From positions 62,001-126,000 of the forward strand of contig OX638327.1 in assembly GCA_951812745.1 (NCBI GenBank): a DNA stretch of 64,000 nt, given 5' to 3'. Below are positions 1 through 8,457 of the stretch, in pieces. A program made the translations under genes and the position numbers. Numbering within the stretch: position 1 is the first letter of the stretch; each line of letters starts with the position of its first letter. The notes under the pieces were generated by a model. It searched no databases. It saw only the letters and a list, made by a program, of their open reading frames with translations, and was not told where the DNA came from. Source of the DNA: an uncultured Nitrospirales bacterium (GTDB lineage: Bacteria; Nitrospirota; Nitrospiria; Nitrospirales; UBA8639).

Positions 1-47
1 CTTTTGCCGAAACAAAAGGACCTCGTCGGGCGGGGCGAAACCCCGCA
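1..47 (+). repeat. End of a dispersed two-hairpin repeat
   Basis: This stretch is the 3' end of the element seen complete at about 14090-14280. It shows the right part of a CTTTTG/CAAAAG stem followed by a GCGGGG/CCCCGC stem with loop CGAAA (30-46). In the other copy the second stem is GTGGGG/CCCCAC, so both sides changed together. The 5' part of the element lies outside the window. Confidence 0.7.
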
Positions 48-79
48 AGAAAACATCCTTTGGGGTCTCCTCCCGTGCC

Positions 80-108
80 TTGTCAGGGTTCGGGGTCCTC
101 GTTATAAT
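80..108 (+). promoter_or_regulatory. Sigma70-type promoter of tRNA-Cys
   Basis: TTGTCA at 80-85 and a perfect TATAAT at 103-108 are separated by 17 bases. The tRNA begins nine bases after the -10 box, as expected for a tRNA with a very short leader. Read directly from the sequence; promoter activity is inferred. Confidence 0.75.
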
Positions 109-116
109 GTCGCGCG

Positions 117-192
117 GGCGCCGTACCCAAGTGGCTAAGGGAGCAGTCTGCAAAACTGCGATTCAGCGGTTCGATCCCGCTCGGCGCCTCCA
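117..192 (+). tRNA. tRNA-Cys (anticodon GCA)
   Basis: The acceptor stem GGCGCCG pairs with CGGCGCC, followed by the discriminator T and an encoded CCA. The anticodon stem GCAGT/ACTGC encloses loop CTGCAAA, giving anticodon GCA for cysteine. The T-loop TTCGATC is present. The gene lies just upstream of hpnH and has its own promoter. Confidence 0.95.
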
Positions 193-238
193 TTTCGATT
201 TTATCCTGTGAGTCGAGTAAAAAGGACCTTGAAAAACC

Positions 239-1255
239 ATGGCTGTTCCTCTCTCCCAGATGCTGACGGTCGTCGGCTACGTGATGTCGCAAAAACTCAA
301 GGGCGTCGAACGCTATCCGCTGGTGTTGATGCTGGAGCCGCTCTTCCGGTGTAATCTGGCCTGCGCCGGTTGCGGAAAGATCCAGTATCCCGAGCACGTG
401 CTGGATCGGCGGTTGACGCCGGAACAATGTTGGGCGGCGGCTGAAGAATGCGGCGCGCCCATTATCAGCATTCCCGGCGGGGAACCGCTCATTCATCCGG
501 AGATGCCGGACATCGTTCGAGGACTGGTGCACCGCAACAAATTCGTCTATTTGTGCACGAATGCGATTCTGCTGGAACGCAAAATGGACGACTATGAACC
601 CTCCAACCGTTTGATCTTCAGTATTCACATGGACGGGTTGCGCGAGGAACATGACCTCGCGGTGTGCCGCGACGGGGTGTATGACGTGGCGACGAAAGCG
701 ATCAAGAGCGCCTTGAACAGAGGATTCAGGGTGACCACCAACACGACCCTGTTCAACGACGCGAATCCGCCGCGGGTCCGGGCCTTTTTCGACGAGATGA
801 TGGATCTCGGCGTGGAGGGGATGATGATCTCCCCCGGCTACAGTTACGAAAAGGCACCGGACCAACACGGCTTTTTAAAGCGACATCGGACGCAGGAACT
901 GTTTTCTCACGTACTCACGAAGCGGAAACGCCGGTGGCGGTTCAACCAGTCCCCCCTGTTTTTGGAATTTCTCATGGGCAAGCGTGAGTATCAATGCACG
1001 CCTTGGGGAAATCCCACCTATAATATTTTCGGCTGGCAGAAGCCCTGCTACCTCTTGCAGGACGGGTACGTGTCGAGTTTCAAGGAATTGCTCGAGACGA
1101 CGGCGTGGGAGCAGTACGGCGTCGGGCGCAATGAGAAATGTCGTGACTGCATGGTGCATTGCGGGTACGAAGCCTCAGCCGTGGCGGAAACGTTTGGGTC
1201 GTGGTCCGGGCTGACTGGAACCGTGAAGGCCATGCTGTTCCCCAACGCGACCTGA
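239..1255 (+). CDS. hpnH: HpnH, radical SAM adenosyl-hopene synthase
   Basis: This 338-residue protein joins a 5'-deoxyadenosyl group to diploptene (hopene) to give adenosylhopane, the first step of extended (C35) hopanoid side chains. The radical SAM cluster motif CNLACAGC (CX3CX2C) lies near residue 38, followed by the IPGGEPL stretch that binds SAM. The C-terminal cysteine set (CTPWGNPTYN, then CRDCMVHCGYE) is typical of HpnH. Length and overall pattern match the family along the whole chain. The ATG at 239 is preceded by AAGGA about eleven bases upstream. No other hopanoid gene is visible here, so the rest of the pathway must lie elsewhere. Confidence 0.92.
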   Translation: MAVPLSQMLTVVGYVMSQKLKGVERYPLVLMLEPLFRCNLACAGCGKIQYPEHVLDRRLTPEQCWAAAEECGAPIISIPGGEPLIHPEMPDIVRGLVHRNKFVYLCTNAILLERKMDDYEPSNRLIFSIHMDGLREEHDLAVCRDGVYDVATKAIKSALNRGFRVTTNTTLFNDANPPRVRAFFDEMMDLGVEGMMISPGYSYEKAPDQHGFLKRHRTQELFSHVLTKRKRRWRFNQSPLFLEFLMGKREYQCTPWGNPTYNIFGWQKPCYLLQDGYVSSFKELLETTAWEQYGVGRNEKCRDCMVHCGYEASAVAETFGSWSGLTGTVKAMLFPNAT

Positions 1256-1289
1256 CGGCCCTCTTGCCGGTTTCGATGTCACGGTGCCC

Positions 1290-1643
1290 ATGTCTCAGGA
1301 TGGACGTGAAGAGTCTTCTGACCAAAGCCTCCATGGAGCCGTGTTTCGTCCAAACTCTGAGCAAGAGTTGCTGAAGGTCATTGAATTGGCTTTTGGGTAC
1401 CGAGGTGATCTGACCCTGGAACTGAAGTCCCGGGAATCCGTCAACGGCTATCTCTTTAATCGCGTGTGGGATGGCCCGCATTCCTACGTGGAGTTGTTTC
1501 AACCTGATCATTCCGCTTCCCGAAGAATTCCCTGCAGCGAGATTCACGCTTTCCATTTTACGGGGCACGATACGGCTTCGGGAGAATCCTGGGAAGCCTG
1601 GGTTCGGAAACGCCAGGAGGAGAAGAAAAACGAAGGGCATTAG
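1290..1643 (+). CDS. Small conserved-looking protein downstream of hpnH
   Basis: This 117-residue soluble protein of unknown function starts 34 bases after hpnH, so co-transcription is likely. The middle of the chain has alternating beta-type segments (DLTLELKSRESVNGYLF, then YVELFQP) resembling a small beta-barrel of the Sm-like kind, and the tail GESWEAWVRKRQEEKK is charged and helical. No signal peptide or membrane segment is present. An in-frame GTG at 1284 is an alternative start. I do not recognise a named family with confidence; an accessory role to HpnH is only a guess from position. Confidence 0.7.
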   Translation: MSQDGREESSDQSLHGAVFRPNSEQELLKVIELAFGYRGDLTLELKSRESVNGYLFNRVWDGPHSYVELFQPDHSASRRIPCSEIHAFHFTGHDTASGESWEAWVRKRQEEKKNEGH

Positions 1644-2094
1644 CCCTTTTCAGGAGCCTGATTATTGACAGACGAAAGCCCCTTATGCTAGAAGTCACCG
1701 ACCTTTTGCCTAGAATTTTCCTTCCTGTAAAACGGTTGCTTAAGGATTGAGGTGTGGTCTCTCCAAAGGAAAAGTGGATCATCTGGAAAGGCTCTCCCAC
1801 GTGGCAAGTTCCGAACTCGATTCTAGGCAGCCCATCACACGCTATCCCGCCCCGTTACCACGTTGTGGCTCGTCGAGGGGGCCATGGCGCTTGAGACCAT
1901 GACCGTCGGTCATCCTGACCCCAAATTGTGTAGGCCGATAGGGAGAAGAAGACAAAGGGAAAAGTTTGTCCAAATTGATATGTATTGTGGAGAAAGGATT
2001 TCCCCTTGTGAGGCTGGGAACACGTTTCCTCAGGGGAAGAAAAACGAGCCGGCTTTTTGACGCTCAGATCGTTTATTGACAGACCAAAGCGAAG
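1644..2094. other. Intergenic leader region before the cytochrome locus
   Basis: No gene is supported in this 450-base stretch. TTATTGACAGAC followed by one variable base and AAAG occurs twice, at 1662-1677 and 2073-2088; both copies include a perfect TTGACA -35 hexamer, though no good -10 box lies at normal spacing. The second copy sits immediately before the first cytochrome gene. The region probably carries the promoter or operator of the locus. Confidence 0.45.
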
Positions 2095-2838
2095 ATGGGG
2101 GTTTTTATGCAGAAGGATACATACCAAAACGTGTTGGGTGCCGTTGCCGTGGTGGCAATGGGATTGATGTTATCAGCCTGTGGGGAGGCCAAGCCCCCGG
2201 CTCCTCCGCCCCCGGCGCCTCCGGAATATGCCGATATGCATATGCCGGAAGGCTATTGGAACAATCCTGAGATTCTCGAGCAAGGGAAGGCGATCTTTAC
2301 AGGTCTGGAAAACATTGACGTGAATTGCGCCAGTTGCCATGGGAAAGATGGGAAGCCCGTCAAGGCCGGGGCTCGCGATTTTCGTCAGGGTGAACACATG
2401 AAGTTGTTTTCTGATTCCCAATGGTTCTGGCGCGTTTCCGAAGGGGTCAAAGGCACCAAAATGAAAGCCTGGAAATCCAAGCTCTCCGAGGACGATCGGT
2501 GGAAAGTGATTGCCTATGAATCCACGTTCGGCTTGAAAGGCATGGAATACAGTGTTTCGCAAAAGAAATGGGTGCCTCAGGGAACCGCCGACGCCCCGGC
2601 GGCTGAAGAGGGAGCAGCTCCGGCGAATGGAGAGGCAGCGGCCCCGGCGAATGGAGAGGCAGCGGCTCCGGCGAATGGAGAGGCAGCGGCCCCGGCGAAT
2701 GGAGAGGCAGCGGCCCCGGCGAATGGAGAGGCAGCGGCCCCGGCGAATGGAGAGGCAGCGGCCCCGGCGGCTGAAGAAACCGCCGCTCCAAATGGGGAAA
2801 CGGCCGGAGGAGAACCTTCCGAAGGAACTCCGCAGTAA
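2095..2838 (+). CDS. Monohaem cytochrome c lipoprotein with AAPANGEA repeats
   Basis: First gene of the respiratory locus, 247 residues. The N-terminus has a lipoprotein signal with lipobox LSAC near residue 28, so the protein should be lipid-anchored on the periplasmic side. One haem c site, CASCH, lies near residue 79 in a class I cytochrome domain (residues about 55-150). The C-terminal third is low complexity: six PANGE units of eight residues, rich in Ala, Pro and Glu, a likely flexible spacer. ATG at 2107 is an alternative start preceded by GGGGG. A role as electron carrier to or from the bd-like and Rieske/b subunits downstream is inferred. Confidence 0.85.
   Translation: MGVFMQKDTYQNVLGAVAVVAMGLMLSACGEAKPPAPPPPAPPEYADMHMPEGYWNNPEILEQGKAIFTGLENIDVNCASCHGKDGKPVKAGARDFRQGEHMKLFSDSQWFWRVSEGVKGTKMKAWKSKLSEDDRWKVIAYESTFGLKGMEYSVSQKKWVPQGTADAPAAEEGAAPANGEAAAPANGEAAAPANGEAAAPANGEAAAPANGEAAAPANGEAAAPAAEETAAPNGETAGGEPSEGTPQ
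2611..2769 (+). repeat. 24-bp in-frame tandem repeat
   Basis: About six and a half copies of a 24-base unit (GGAGAGGCAGCGGCCCCGGC followed by GAAT) lie head to tail inside the cytochrome gene. Copies differ mainly by synonymous C/T changes (GCC or GCT). Because the unit is a multiple of three, copy-number changes lengthen or shorten the linker without breaking the frame. Confidence 0.9.
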
Positions 2839-2891
2839 CACGGGTGAGTTCCACGTTCTTTGCGGCATAAACCAGAAGGAGGCCACCACCC

Positions 2892-4604
2892 TTGAAAACC
2901 TCAACCCGCAGTCTTGTGATTTTGCTAGGACTTGTGTTCGGGGGACTTGCCGTCGCCTATGCCCAAGCTCCGGCTCCTCCACCCGTAGAGTTCCCTTATA
3001 CCGGGAATCGGACAGGGGTGTGGATCGTGGCCCAACTACACATTTTGTTTGCGGCTTTCATTCTGGGAGCCCCGATTTTTGCCGTGGTGTCGGAATGGTT
3101 GGGCTACAAAAACCAGGACCCGAAGTATGATCGACTGGCCAAGGAAGTCACCAAAGTCACGGTGATCTTATATAGTATGACCGCATTGACGGGCGGGCTG
3201 TTCATTTTTGTCCTGCTGGCGACCTATCCCGATTTCACCACCTGGCTCATTCAACATTTTTTCCTTGTTTTCGCCGTGATCTATCCGCTCCTGTTTATTC
3301 TCGAAACCATTATTCTGTACGCGTATTTTTACTCGTGGGATTCCCTGAAAGGCGAAAACAAAGCCCGGCATATTGCCCTGGGGGTCTTGTTGAATATCGT
3401 GGGAACGGTCACGTTGTTCGTGATTGACGGGCCTACGGCGTTTATGAACACGCCCGCCAAATCCGCGGAAGGGATCTCGTTGATTCAATTTGTCCAAAGC
3501 GCGGGCTTGTGGGACAAGATCGCCAATTACAGTTGGATGCCCTTGAATCTCCATCGGTTGGTCGGAAACGTGACGTTCGGTGGGTTTATTGCGGGACTGG
3601 TGGCGGCGTATATGTACATGGGATCCAAGACGGATGAAGAGCGTTCTTACTACGACTGGATGGGATTCGTGGGGAATATGATCGGCGTGGGCGCGCTCTT
3701 GTTTCTCCCCTTCATGGGCTATCTCCTGGCCTATGAACTGTGTGATTATGATGCTTCCATCTGCCCGTACATGATGGCGGATCAGCTTTCGATGTTTTTT
3801 GAAATGCAGGGAGCCATGGTCGGCCTGATCTTCCTGGCCAGCAACTATTACATCTGGCTGAGTATGAAGCGGATTCAAGGCGTGGAGCAGGTTCGGATGT
3901 CCGGGATGGTCATGCTCGCCGTCATCCTCATTCCGGTGGTCATGGGGATCGCCTGGAAAATGTTCCCGCCGCCGGAATGGCAGTCGCTGATCTTCCTGGC
4001 CTTGCTGATCGTTCTTCCGCCGATCCTGAGCAGGCTACCGGGTTTGCGATTCACCGTTTCGTGCTTCACCATGATCAAGGTCGGATTTCTGATGATCGTG
4101 GTTGCCAACGCCATCTGGATGACGCCTCACGGATTTGTGGCCACACAGGGGTTGGCTACTGAAGAGTTGGAACTTCCCTCCTGGGCAAGTGAATTGGCGC
4201 TGATGCCGGCCAAAAATGCGGCCGCGTTCACGTTGGTCTTTCTGACCGTCGTGAACTACATTCTCTATAACCGGGCCATCAGGAGCGGAACGATCATTTG
4301 GGGGAAGATCGACTTCACGTCCCAATTCGTGCTGATCTTCCTGGCGTTCAGCGCGATCTGGACCATGGGCCTGATGGGGACGGTTCGATCCCTCACGAGA
4401 AAATATTACCACGTGTACAACCTGGTGCCGGACTTTACCCCGGAAGCCTTTACGCCCACGCTGGCCTATTCCGCCTGGTGGATTACGGGTGTCACCCTGG
4501 TCTTTTATCTCGTCGTGAGTTTCGCCATTATCGTGACGTTAAGGAACACCGGCCAAAAGGCGGAGGCCCCACAAGGGGCTCCGGTGCCCGCCGGCGCGGA
4601 ATGA
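2892..4604 (+). CDS. Cytochrome bd-like membrane protein, copy 1
   Basis: A 570-residue protein with an N-terminal hydrophobic signal ending near AYAQA and about a dozen membrane helices. It resembles CydA in helix pattern: QLHILFAAFILGAP matches the region carrying the first CydA haem ligand (His50 here), and NLHRLVGNVTFGGF (His221) resembles the second. The quinol-site GRQPW motif of canonical CydA is absent. His413 (MTPHG) and His507 (YYHVY) are also conserved in the second copy at 8693. The TTG start is chosen because AAGGAGG lies nine bases upstream. Nitrospira genomes are known to carry such bd-like proteins, proposed as oxidase or quinol-reactive subunits; the true reaction is unproven. 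Confidence 0.82.
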   Translation: MKTSTRSLVILLGLVFGGLAVAYAQAPAPPPVEFPYTGNRTGVWIVAQLHILFAAFILGAPIFAVVSEWLGYKNQDPKYDRLAKEVTKVTVILYSMTALTGGLFIFVLLATYPDFTTWLIQHFFLVFAVIYPLLFILETIILYAYFYSWDSLKGENKARHIALGVLLNIVGTVTLFVIDGPTAFMNTPAKSAEGISLIQFVQSAGLWDKIANYSWMPLNLHRLVGNVTFGGFIAGLVAAYMYMGSKTDEERSYYDWMGFVGNMIGVGALLFLPFMGYLLAYELCDYDASICPYMMADQLSMFFEMQGAMVGLIFLASNYYIWLSMKRIQGVEQVRMSGMVMLAVILIPVVMGIAWKMFPPPEWQSLIFLALLIVLPPILSRLPGLRFTVSCFTMIKVGFLMIVVANAIWMTPHGFVATQGLATEELELPSWASELALMPAKNAAAFTLVFLTVVNYILYNRAIRSGTIIWGKIDFTSQFVLIFLAFSAIWTMGLMGTVRSLTRKYYHVYNLVPDFTPEAFTPTLAYSAWWITGVTLVFYLVVSFAIIVTLRNTGQKAEAPQGAPVPAGAE

Positions 4605-4622
4605 CGGAGGTGGAAAGCGAGT

Positions 4623-5429
4623 ATGGCTGAGCAAAGTTTGACCCGCAACATCATCAAAAAAGGCGTCGTGGGCGTCATCCTGGGGATTGTTCTGGTGGCG
4701 GTGGCAAGAGCCACGCATTTTCCCCTCGTCTTCCAGATCATGTTCTTCATTTATGCCATGCTCGGCGCCGCCGTGTTTATCCTGCTCGATGCCCCTTCCC
4801 TGAATCGTCTTGAGGGCATCAAGGCGATCGTCGGCCTGGTGTTGTTTTACCTGGTGCTGTCTGGCGTGTACATCGGCGGGGCGTCCGGTCTGCCGCAGTA
4901 CGATCCGGAAATCGAAAAAGGGAAAATTGAAAAGGTCCTGAAAGCGCGTCGAGCCAGGACCCAACAGGGAAAAGCCGAGGAACTGATCGCGCGAGCCAAA
5001 GCCCTGAATGCGCGAGCCGTCTCGATCGAGCAACAATTGAAAATTCTCGGCGGCGGCGTTCAGGTCGTGGAGGAAGCCGCGACTCCCGCTTCATCGGCCG
5101 CGGCGGGCGACCTGGTGGCGCTCGGCAAGGAGCAATGGGAACTGCAGGAGTGTTACAACTGTCACAAACTCTTTGGAAAAGGCGGAAAGAAGCGAGGGCC
5201 GGAGTTGGACAATATCGGCAACCTCATGACGCCTGAAGCCCTCCGGCAAAAAATCCTCTACCCCAAAAGCTGGAAGGCTGAAGGGTTCGACAAGCAGTAC
5301 AAGAAAGGCAAAATGCCGGACAAATATAAAGACTTGATGTTCGATGAGGAAGTCGATGCGCTGGTGGCCTTTTTGGCGACGTTGAAAGATACTTCGGTGA
5401 ACACACCGAAACCCATCAAAATGAAATAA
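4623..5429 (+). CDS. Membrane-anchored monohaem cytochrome c
   Basis: A 268-residue protein with three N-terminal membrane helices (about residues 12-29, 36-55 and 64-84), a charged helical stretch with coiled-coil character (97-142) and a C-terminal cytochrome c domain. The single haem site is CYNCH (177-181); the Met of KGKMPDK is a plausible axial ligand. GGAGGT lies 12 bases before the ATG. Its place just before the Rieske and cytochrome b genes suggests it accepts electrons from the Rieske centre, replacing cytochrome c1 or f; that is inference. Confidence 0.85.
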   Translation: MAEQSLTRNIIKKGVVGVILGIVLVAVARATHFPLVFQIMFFIYAMLGAAVFILLDAPSLNRLEGIKAIVGLVLFYLVLSGVYIGGASGLPQYDPEIEKGKIEKVLKARRARTQQGKAEELIARAKALNARAVSIEQQLKILGGGVQVVEEAATPASSAAAGDLVALGKEQWELQECYNCHKLFGKGGKKRGPELDNIGNLMTPEALRQKILYPKSWKAEGFDKQYKKGKMPDKYKDLMFDEEVDALVAFLATLKDTSVNTPKPIKMK

Positions 5430-5448
5430 CTTCATTTCAGGACCTTCG

Positions 5449-6393
5449 ATGCAACCGAAAATCAAGGCAAAAGCGAGGTGTGAAGACGGGGAAGCCGGCA
5501 GTATCTCCAAGGTCATTGTCGATCCGCTCTCGCTCGAGATCAGTCACGTGGTGGTCAGGGAGGGTGACGGGCAAGGCGTGGACCGGCAGGTCCCCATCGG
5601 TCAGGTCCTCGAAATCCCGAACGAGGAAGAAATCGTGCTGCGGGGTTCGCTGGAGGAATTCCGGACGTTCCCCGTGCTGGACCGCGACGCCTACGTCACG
5701 CATCATGACGTGGAAATCGCTCACCTGGAAGACCGTCTCCACGTGGAGCCCGGCGAAATTCTCGTGCCCTGCCCCCAACTCGAACAGGGGGTGCCCCGCC
5801 GCAACTTTTTCATGAACATGACGCACGCGATCGGCACGTTGATCGCCCTTCCCTTGGTCTTCCCCGTTTTGAAATACGTCATGAAGCCCATGTACAAGCC
5901 GTTCGACAATTCGTGGTTTTCCGTGGGCAACGTCCGCAAGATAAGAAAAGAAAACATCGGATACCAGTTCAAGTTTACGAAGGGCTTTAAAGAAGCGTTT
6001 ATGCCCGAACAGCAAATCGAAAAAAACATTTGGGTGGTGAAGGCAACGCCTGAAGTACAAAAAGCGGTCTACGGCGGGAAAGATAAAAAGTTTTATGACC
6101 ATAAAGGAGAACTGGTGTGGGTGAATAAAGCCAAGGCGCCCTACATCGGATTTTCCGGAAAATGTCCGCATCTGGGATGCGGGTACAAGTGGCGCAGGAC
6201 GAAGAATTTTCCCGACGGGGTCTTTTTGTGTCCCTGTCATTTGAGCATCTATGACGAGGCGGGCAAGGTGCTGGACGGCCCGGCGCCACGGGCGCTCGAC
6301 GTCCTGCCGATGCAAGTCAATGCCGCCGGGGAAGTGCAAATCATCGACGTCGAATACAAGGCCGGGGTCAAAGGCCAAATCCGACTGCTGTAA
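5449..6393 (+). CDS. Rieske iron-sulfur protein with N-terminal PRC-like domain
   Basis: A 314-residue [2Fe-2S] subunit of a bc-type complex. The cluster motifs are CPHLGC (239-244) and CPCH (261-264), one Cys and one His from each. A membrane helix (about 120-145) follows RRNFF (117-121), which looks like the twin-arginine signal of Rieske proteins. Unusually, about 115 residues precede that motif, and residues 1-105 resemble a PRC-barrel domain (GSISKVIVDPLSLEISHVVV). If the Tat signal works as usual, this domain stays in the cytoplasm while the cluster is periplasmic. The gene lies directly before the cytochrome b gene. Confidence 0.88.
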   Translation: MQPKIKAKARCEDGEAGSISKVIVDPLSLEISHVVVREGDGQGVDRQVPIGQVLEIPNEEEIVLRGSLEEFRTFPVLDRDAYVTHHDVEIAHLEDRLHVEPGEILVPCPQLEQGVPRRNFFMNMTHAIGTLIALPLVFPVLKYVMKPMYKPFDNSWFSVGNVRKIRKENIGYQFKFTKGFKEAFMPEQQIEKNIWVVKATPEVQKAVYGGKDKKFYDHKGELVWVNKAKAPYIGFSGKCPHLGCGYKWRRTKNFPDGVFLCPCHLSIYDEAGKVLDGPAPRALDVLPMQVNAAGEVQIIDVEYKAGVKGQIRLL

Positions 6394-6399
6394 CGCGTG

Positions 6400-7506
6400 A
6401 TGAACGGCGATACCACCAACCAACCCAATGCGTTCGAGAAAGTCGTCGACTTTGTCGATGAACGGGTCGGTCTGAAAACCATTCAGGCCAAAATGCTGAA
6501 CGAGCCCGTTCCCGGCGGGTCTCGATGGGCCTATGCGTTCGGATCGTGCTTGCTGTTCATCTTCATTATGCAGGTGGTGACGGGGATTCTGTTGATGTTT
6601 TACTACGTCCCGAGCACCGATCACGCGTATGCCAGCACGCAATACATCATTCATGAAGTGGATTACGGCTGGTTTCTGCTGAGTTACCATTTCTGGGGCT
6701 CCTCGGCCATGGTGGTGATGGTGTTTGCCCATATGTCCCAGGTGTTCCTGTGGGGAGCCTATAAAAAACCCAGGGAACTGATTTGGCTGGTCGGGCTGGC
6801 CCTCTTCGGACTGGTTATGGCATTCGGCTTTACGGGCTATCTGCTCCCGTGGGATCAACGGGCGTATTGGGCCACGGTCGTGGGTGTCGAGATTATGGAC
6901 AAGACCCCGGTCATCGGGGATTTCCTGAGTCGTTTTTTGAAAGGGGGACCGACTCCGGGGCAAATGACCTTGAGTCGGTTCTTTGTCATTCACGTGATGA
7001 TTTTGCCGGCTGGCTTAATGGGTCTGGCCGGTCTCCATCTCTTCCTGTTCCGGAAAGCCGGTCCCGCCGGTCCGTTCCGTGGAACCCCCGACCAAATCAA
7101 GGCGAAGACGGATTATTTCTTCCCCAGGCAGATCTGGAAGGATATCGTGGCCATGGCCACGGTCTTCCTGATTATTTGTACGTTGACGTTTATTGAGCCG
7201 GTCGTGTTGTTGGAAGAGGCGACACCGGATCCTGGGGACTATCATCCGGAACCTGAATGGTATTTCCTGTTTCTCTTTCAGCTGTTGCGCTTGAAAATCT
7301 TTGGCGGAGAATTCGGCCAGTTTTTAGGGGCCGTCGCGATCCCTGGAGCGTTTATGGGTTTCCTGGCGGCGTTGCCGTTTCTTGACAGGAATCCGGAACG
7401 GAATATTTTCAAACGGCCGATTGCGTTGATCGGCTGGATTGCCATTATGGCGGTGATTTTGATTTTCACCGTGTCCGCGATTCTGAACAGGGAATTTTTG
7501 GATTAA
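6400..7506 (+). CDS. Cytochrome b subunit (fused b6 plus subunit IV type)
   Basis: The quinol-oxidising core of the bc complex, 368 residues. The four-helix haem part holds the ligand pairs H-X13-H (near residues 97 and 111) and H-X14-H (near 198 and 213); the longer second spacing is the pattern of b6-type proteins. FTGYLLPWDQ and PEWYF (near 285) mark the Qo site. Subunit IV-like helices follow on the same chain. A GTG at 6397 could also serve as start. It follows the Rieske gene by a few bases and is followed within two bases by the next gene, so the three are surely one operon. Confidence 0.9.
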   Translation: MNGDTTNQPNAFEKVVDFVDERVGLKTIQAKMLNEPVPGGSRWAYAFGSCLLFIFIMQVVTGILLMFYYVPSTDHAYASTQYIIHEVDYGWFLLSYHFWGSSAMVVMVFAHMSQVFLWGAYKKPRELIWLVGLALFGLVMAFGFTGYLLPWDQRAYWATVVGVEIMDKTPVIGDFLSRFLKGGPTPGQMTLSRFFVIHVMILPAGLMGLAGLHLFLFRKAGPAGPFRGTPDQIKAKTDYFFPRQIWKDIVAMATVFLIICTLTFIEPVVLLEEATPDPGDYHPEPEWYFLFLFQLLRLKIFGGEFGQFLGAVAIPGAFMGFLAALPFLDRNPERNIFKRPIALIGWIAIMAVILIFTVSAILNREFLD

Positions 7507-7507
7507 T

Positions 7508-8431
7508 ATGTCGAACGCCAAACTCGGTCTGTTGGTCGCTTGGCCAACCTTCTGGACGGGTTTTCCTCTGAAGATGGTCCTGGCTGTGCTCATGTTGGCG
7601 GCCGGTGTCCATCCGTGGGAAGGTGTCGGTCTCGAGGCGTTGCTCGTTATGTCCATTCCCATTGACATTTGGGCGCTTGGCCTGTGCTCCCGAACCGTGT
7701 TTCTTGAACGGTTGAGCGTGGACCCCCCCAAGGGGACGGGGCTGCGCTTGTGGGGGCTGTGGGCGGTCTTTTCCGTGGTCTATCTGCCCCTGTTGTTTGT
7801 GGTCATGGGTGGAGCCAAGTCACTAGCCCAATCCGCGGTCCATGCCACGCTGCATTTTGTCGAAGAAAACGTCATCGTGATTCCCATTGCTGAAAAAATC
7901 AGTCTGGAATTGGTCATGTGGGGATTGCCGGTCACCATCGTCCTGATCGTCCTGGTGTATGGCTGGTTGTTCGGCTTGGGTGCCTTGGCTCAGCGCTTCG
8001 TTCGCGCGGCTGCGCCCGTCGACGGGGCGTTCCAGGATATCGTGTCGAAATGGGACCTCCTCCGGATTCCGCGGGACCAACCGCTCCTGCTGACGGCCTT
8101 TACGGGAACCGGCGTCGTGCTGATCTTTTTATTTTGGGGCTTGCTCCCCGTGAGCACCCCGCATCCCCATGAAGAATACGAATTCATTGACGCGAAAAAG
8201 ACGGAAGAAACGGTCGTTCCCAAAAAGGTCATCCAAAGCGCGGAACAGGTTCTGGCTCGCGCCGAAGCCACGTTGAAGGAGTTGGAGAAAGAGAATCCCG
8301 CGGGGGAAACGCCGAAAGCGGAGAAGCAGGCGGAGGCCCCGGCGAAGGCGGCTCCCAAGGCGAAGCCGGCGGCTTCGGCTGCCCCCGGTTCCTCCGGTCA
8401 GGAGCACAACCCCGCCGACCATACGCATTGA
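7508..8431 (+). CDS. Multi-helix membrane protein of the bc locus, unknown
   Basis: A 307-residue protein starting one base after the cytochrome b stop. It has about five membrane helices in the first 215 residues and a soluble tail (about 220-307) rich in Lys, Ala, Pro and Glu, with a helical segment (VIQSAEQVLARAEATLKELE) and a His-containing end (HNPADHTH). No haem c motif or known redox motif is visible. Its tight coupling to the cytochrome b gene suggests a structural subunit of the complex; no function can be assigned from sequence alone. Confidence 0.75.
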   Translation: MSNAKLGLLVAWPTFWTGFPLKMVLAVLMLAAGVHPWEGVGLEALLVMSIPIDIWALGLCSRTVFLERLSVDPPKGTGLRLWGLWAVFSVVYLPLLFVVMGGAKSLAQSAVHATLHFVEENVIVIPIAEKISLELVMWGLPVTIVLIVLVYGWLFGLGALAQRFVRAAAPVDGAFQDIVSKWDLLRIPRDQPLLLTAFTGTGVVLIFLFWGLLPVSTPHPHEEYEFIDAKKTEETVVPKKVIQSAEQVLARAEATLKELEKENPAGETPKAEKQAEAPAKAAPKAKPAASAAPGSSGQEHNPADHTH

Positions 8432-8457
8432 CGATCGGATATGTTTGAGGAAAAATC

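Noticed and set aside
83-868. 261-residue minus-strand frame across tRNA-Cys and hpnH
   Set aside because: It lies antisense to hpnH and its start part is the antisense reading of tRNA-Cys, a known source of false gene calls.
1685-1750. 21-codon frame MLEVTDLLPRIF after a TTGACA box
   Set aside because: No ribosome site and no sign of selection; too short to support.
2611-2769. Possible CRISPR array
   Set aside because: Units are directly adjacent 24-mers without spacers and encode protein in frame.
2173-3130. Long frames with RRGRCLSIR-type or ERQRPRRM-type repeats on both strands
   Set aside because: They are the other reading frames of the 24-base tandem repeat, which opens all frames.
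5437-6993. 518-residue minus-strand frame
   Set aside because: Antisense to the Rieske and cytochrome b genes; His/Gln-rich composition typical of shadows in GC-rich coding DNA.
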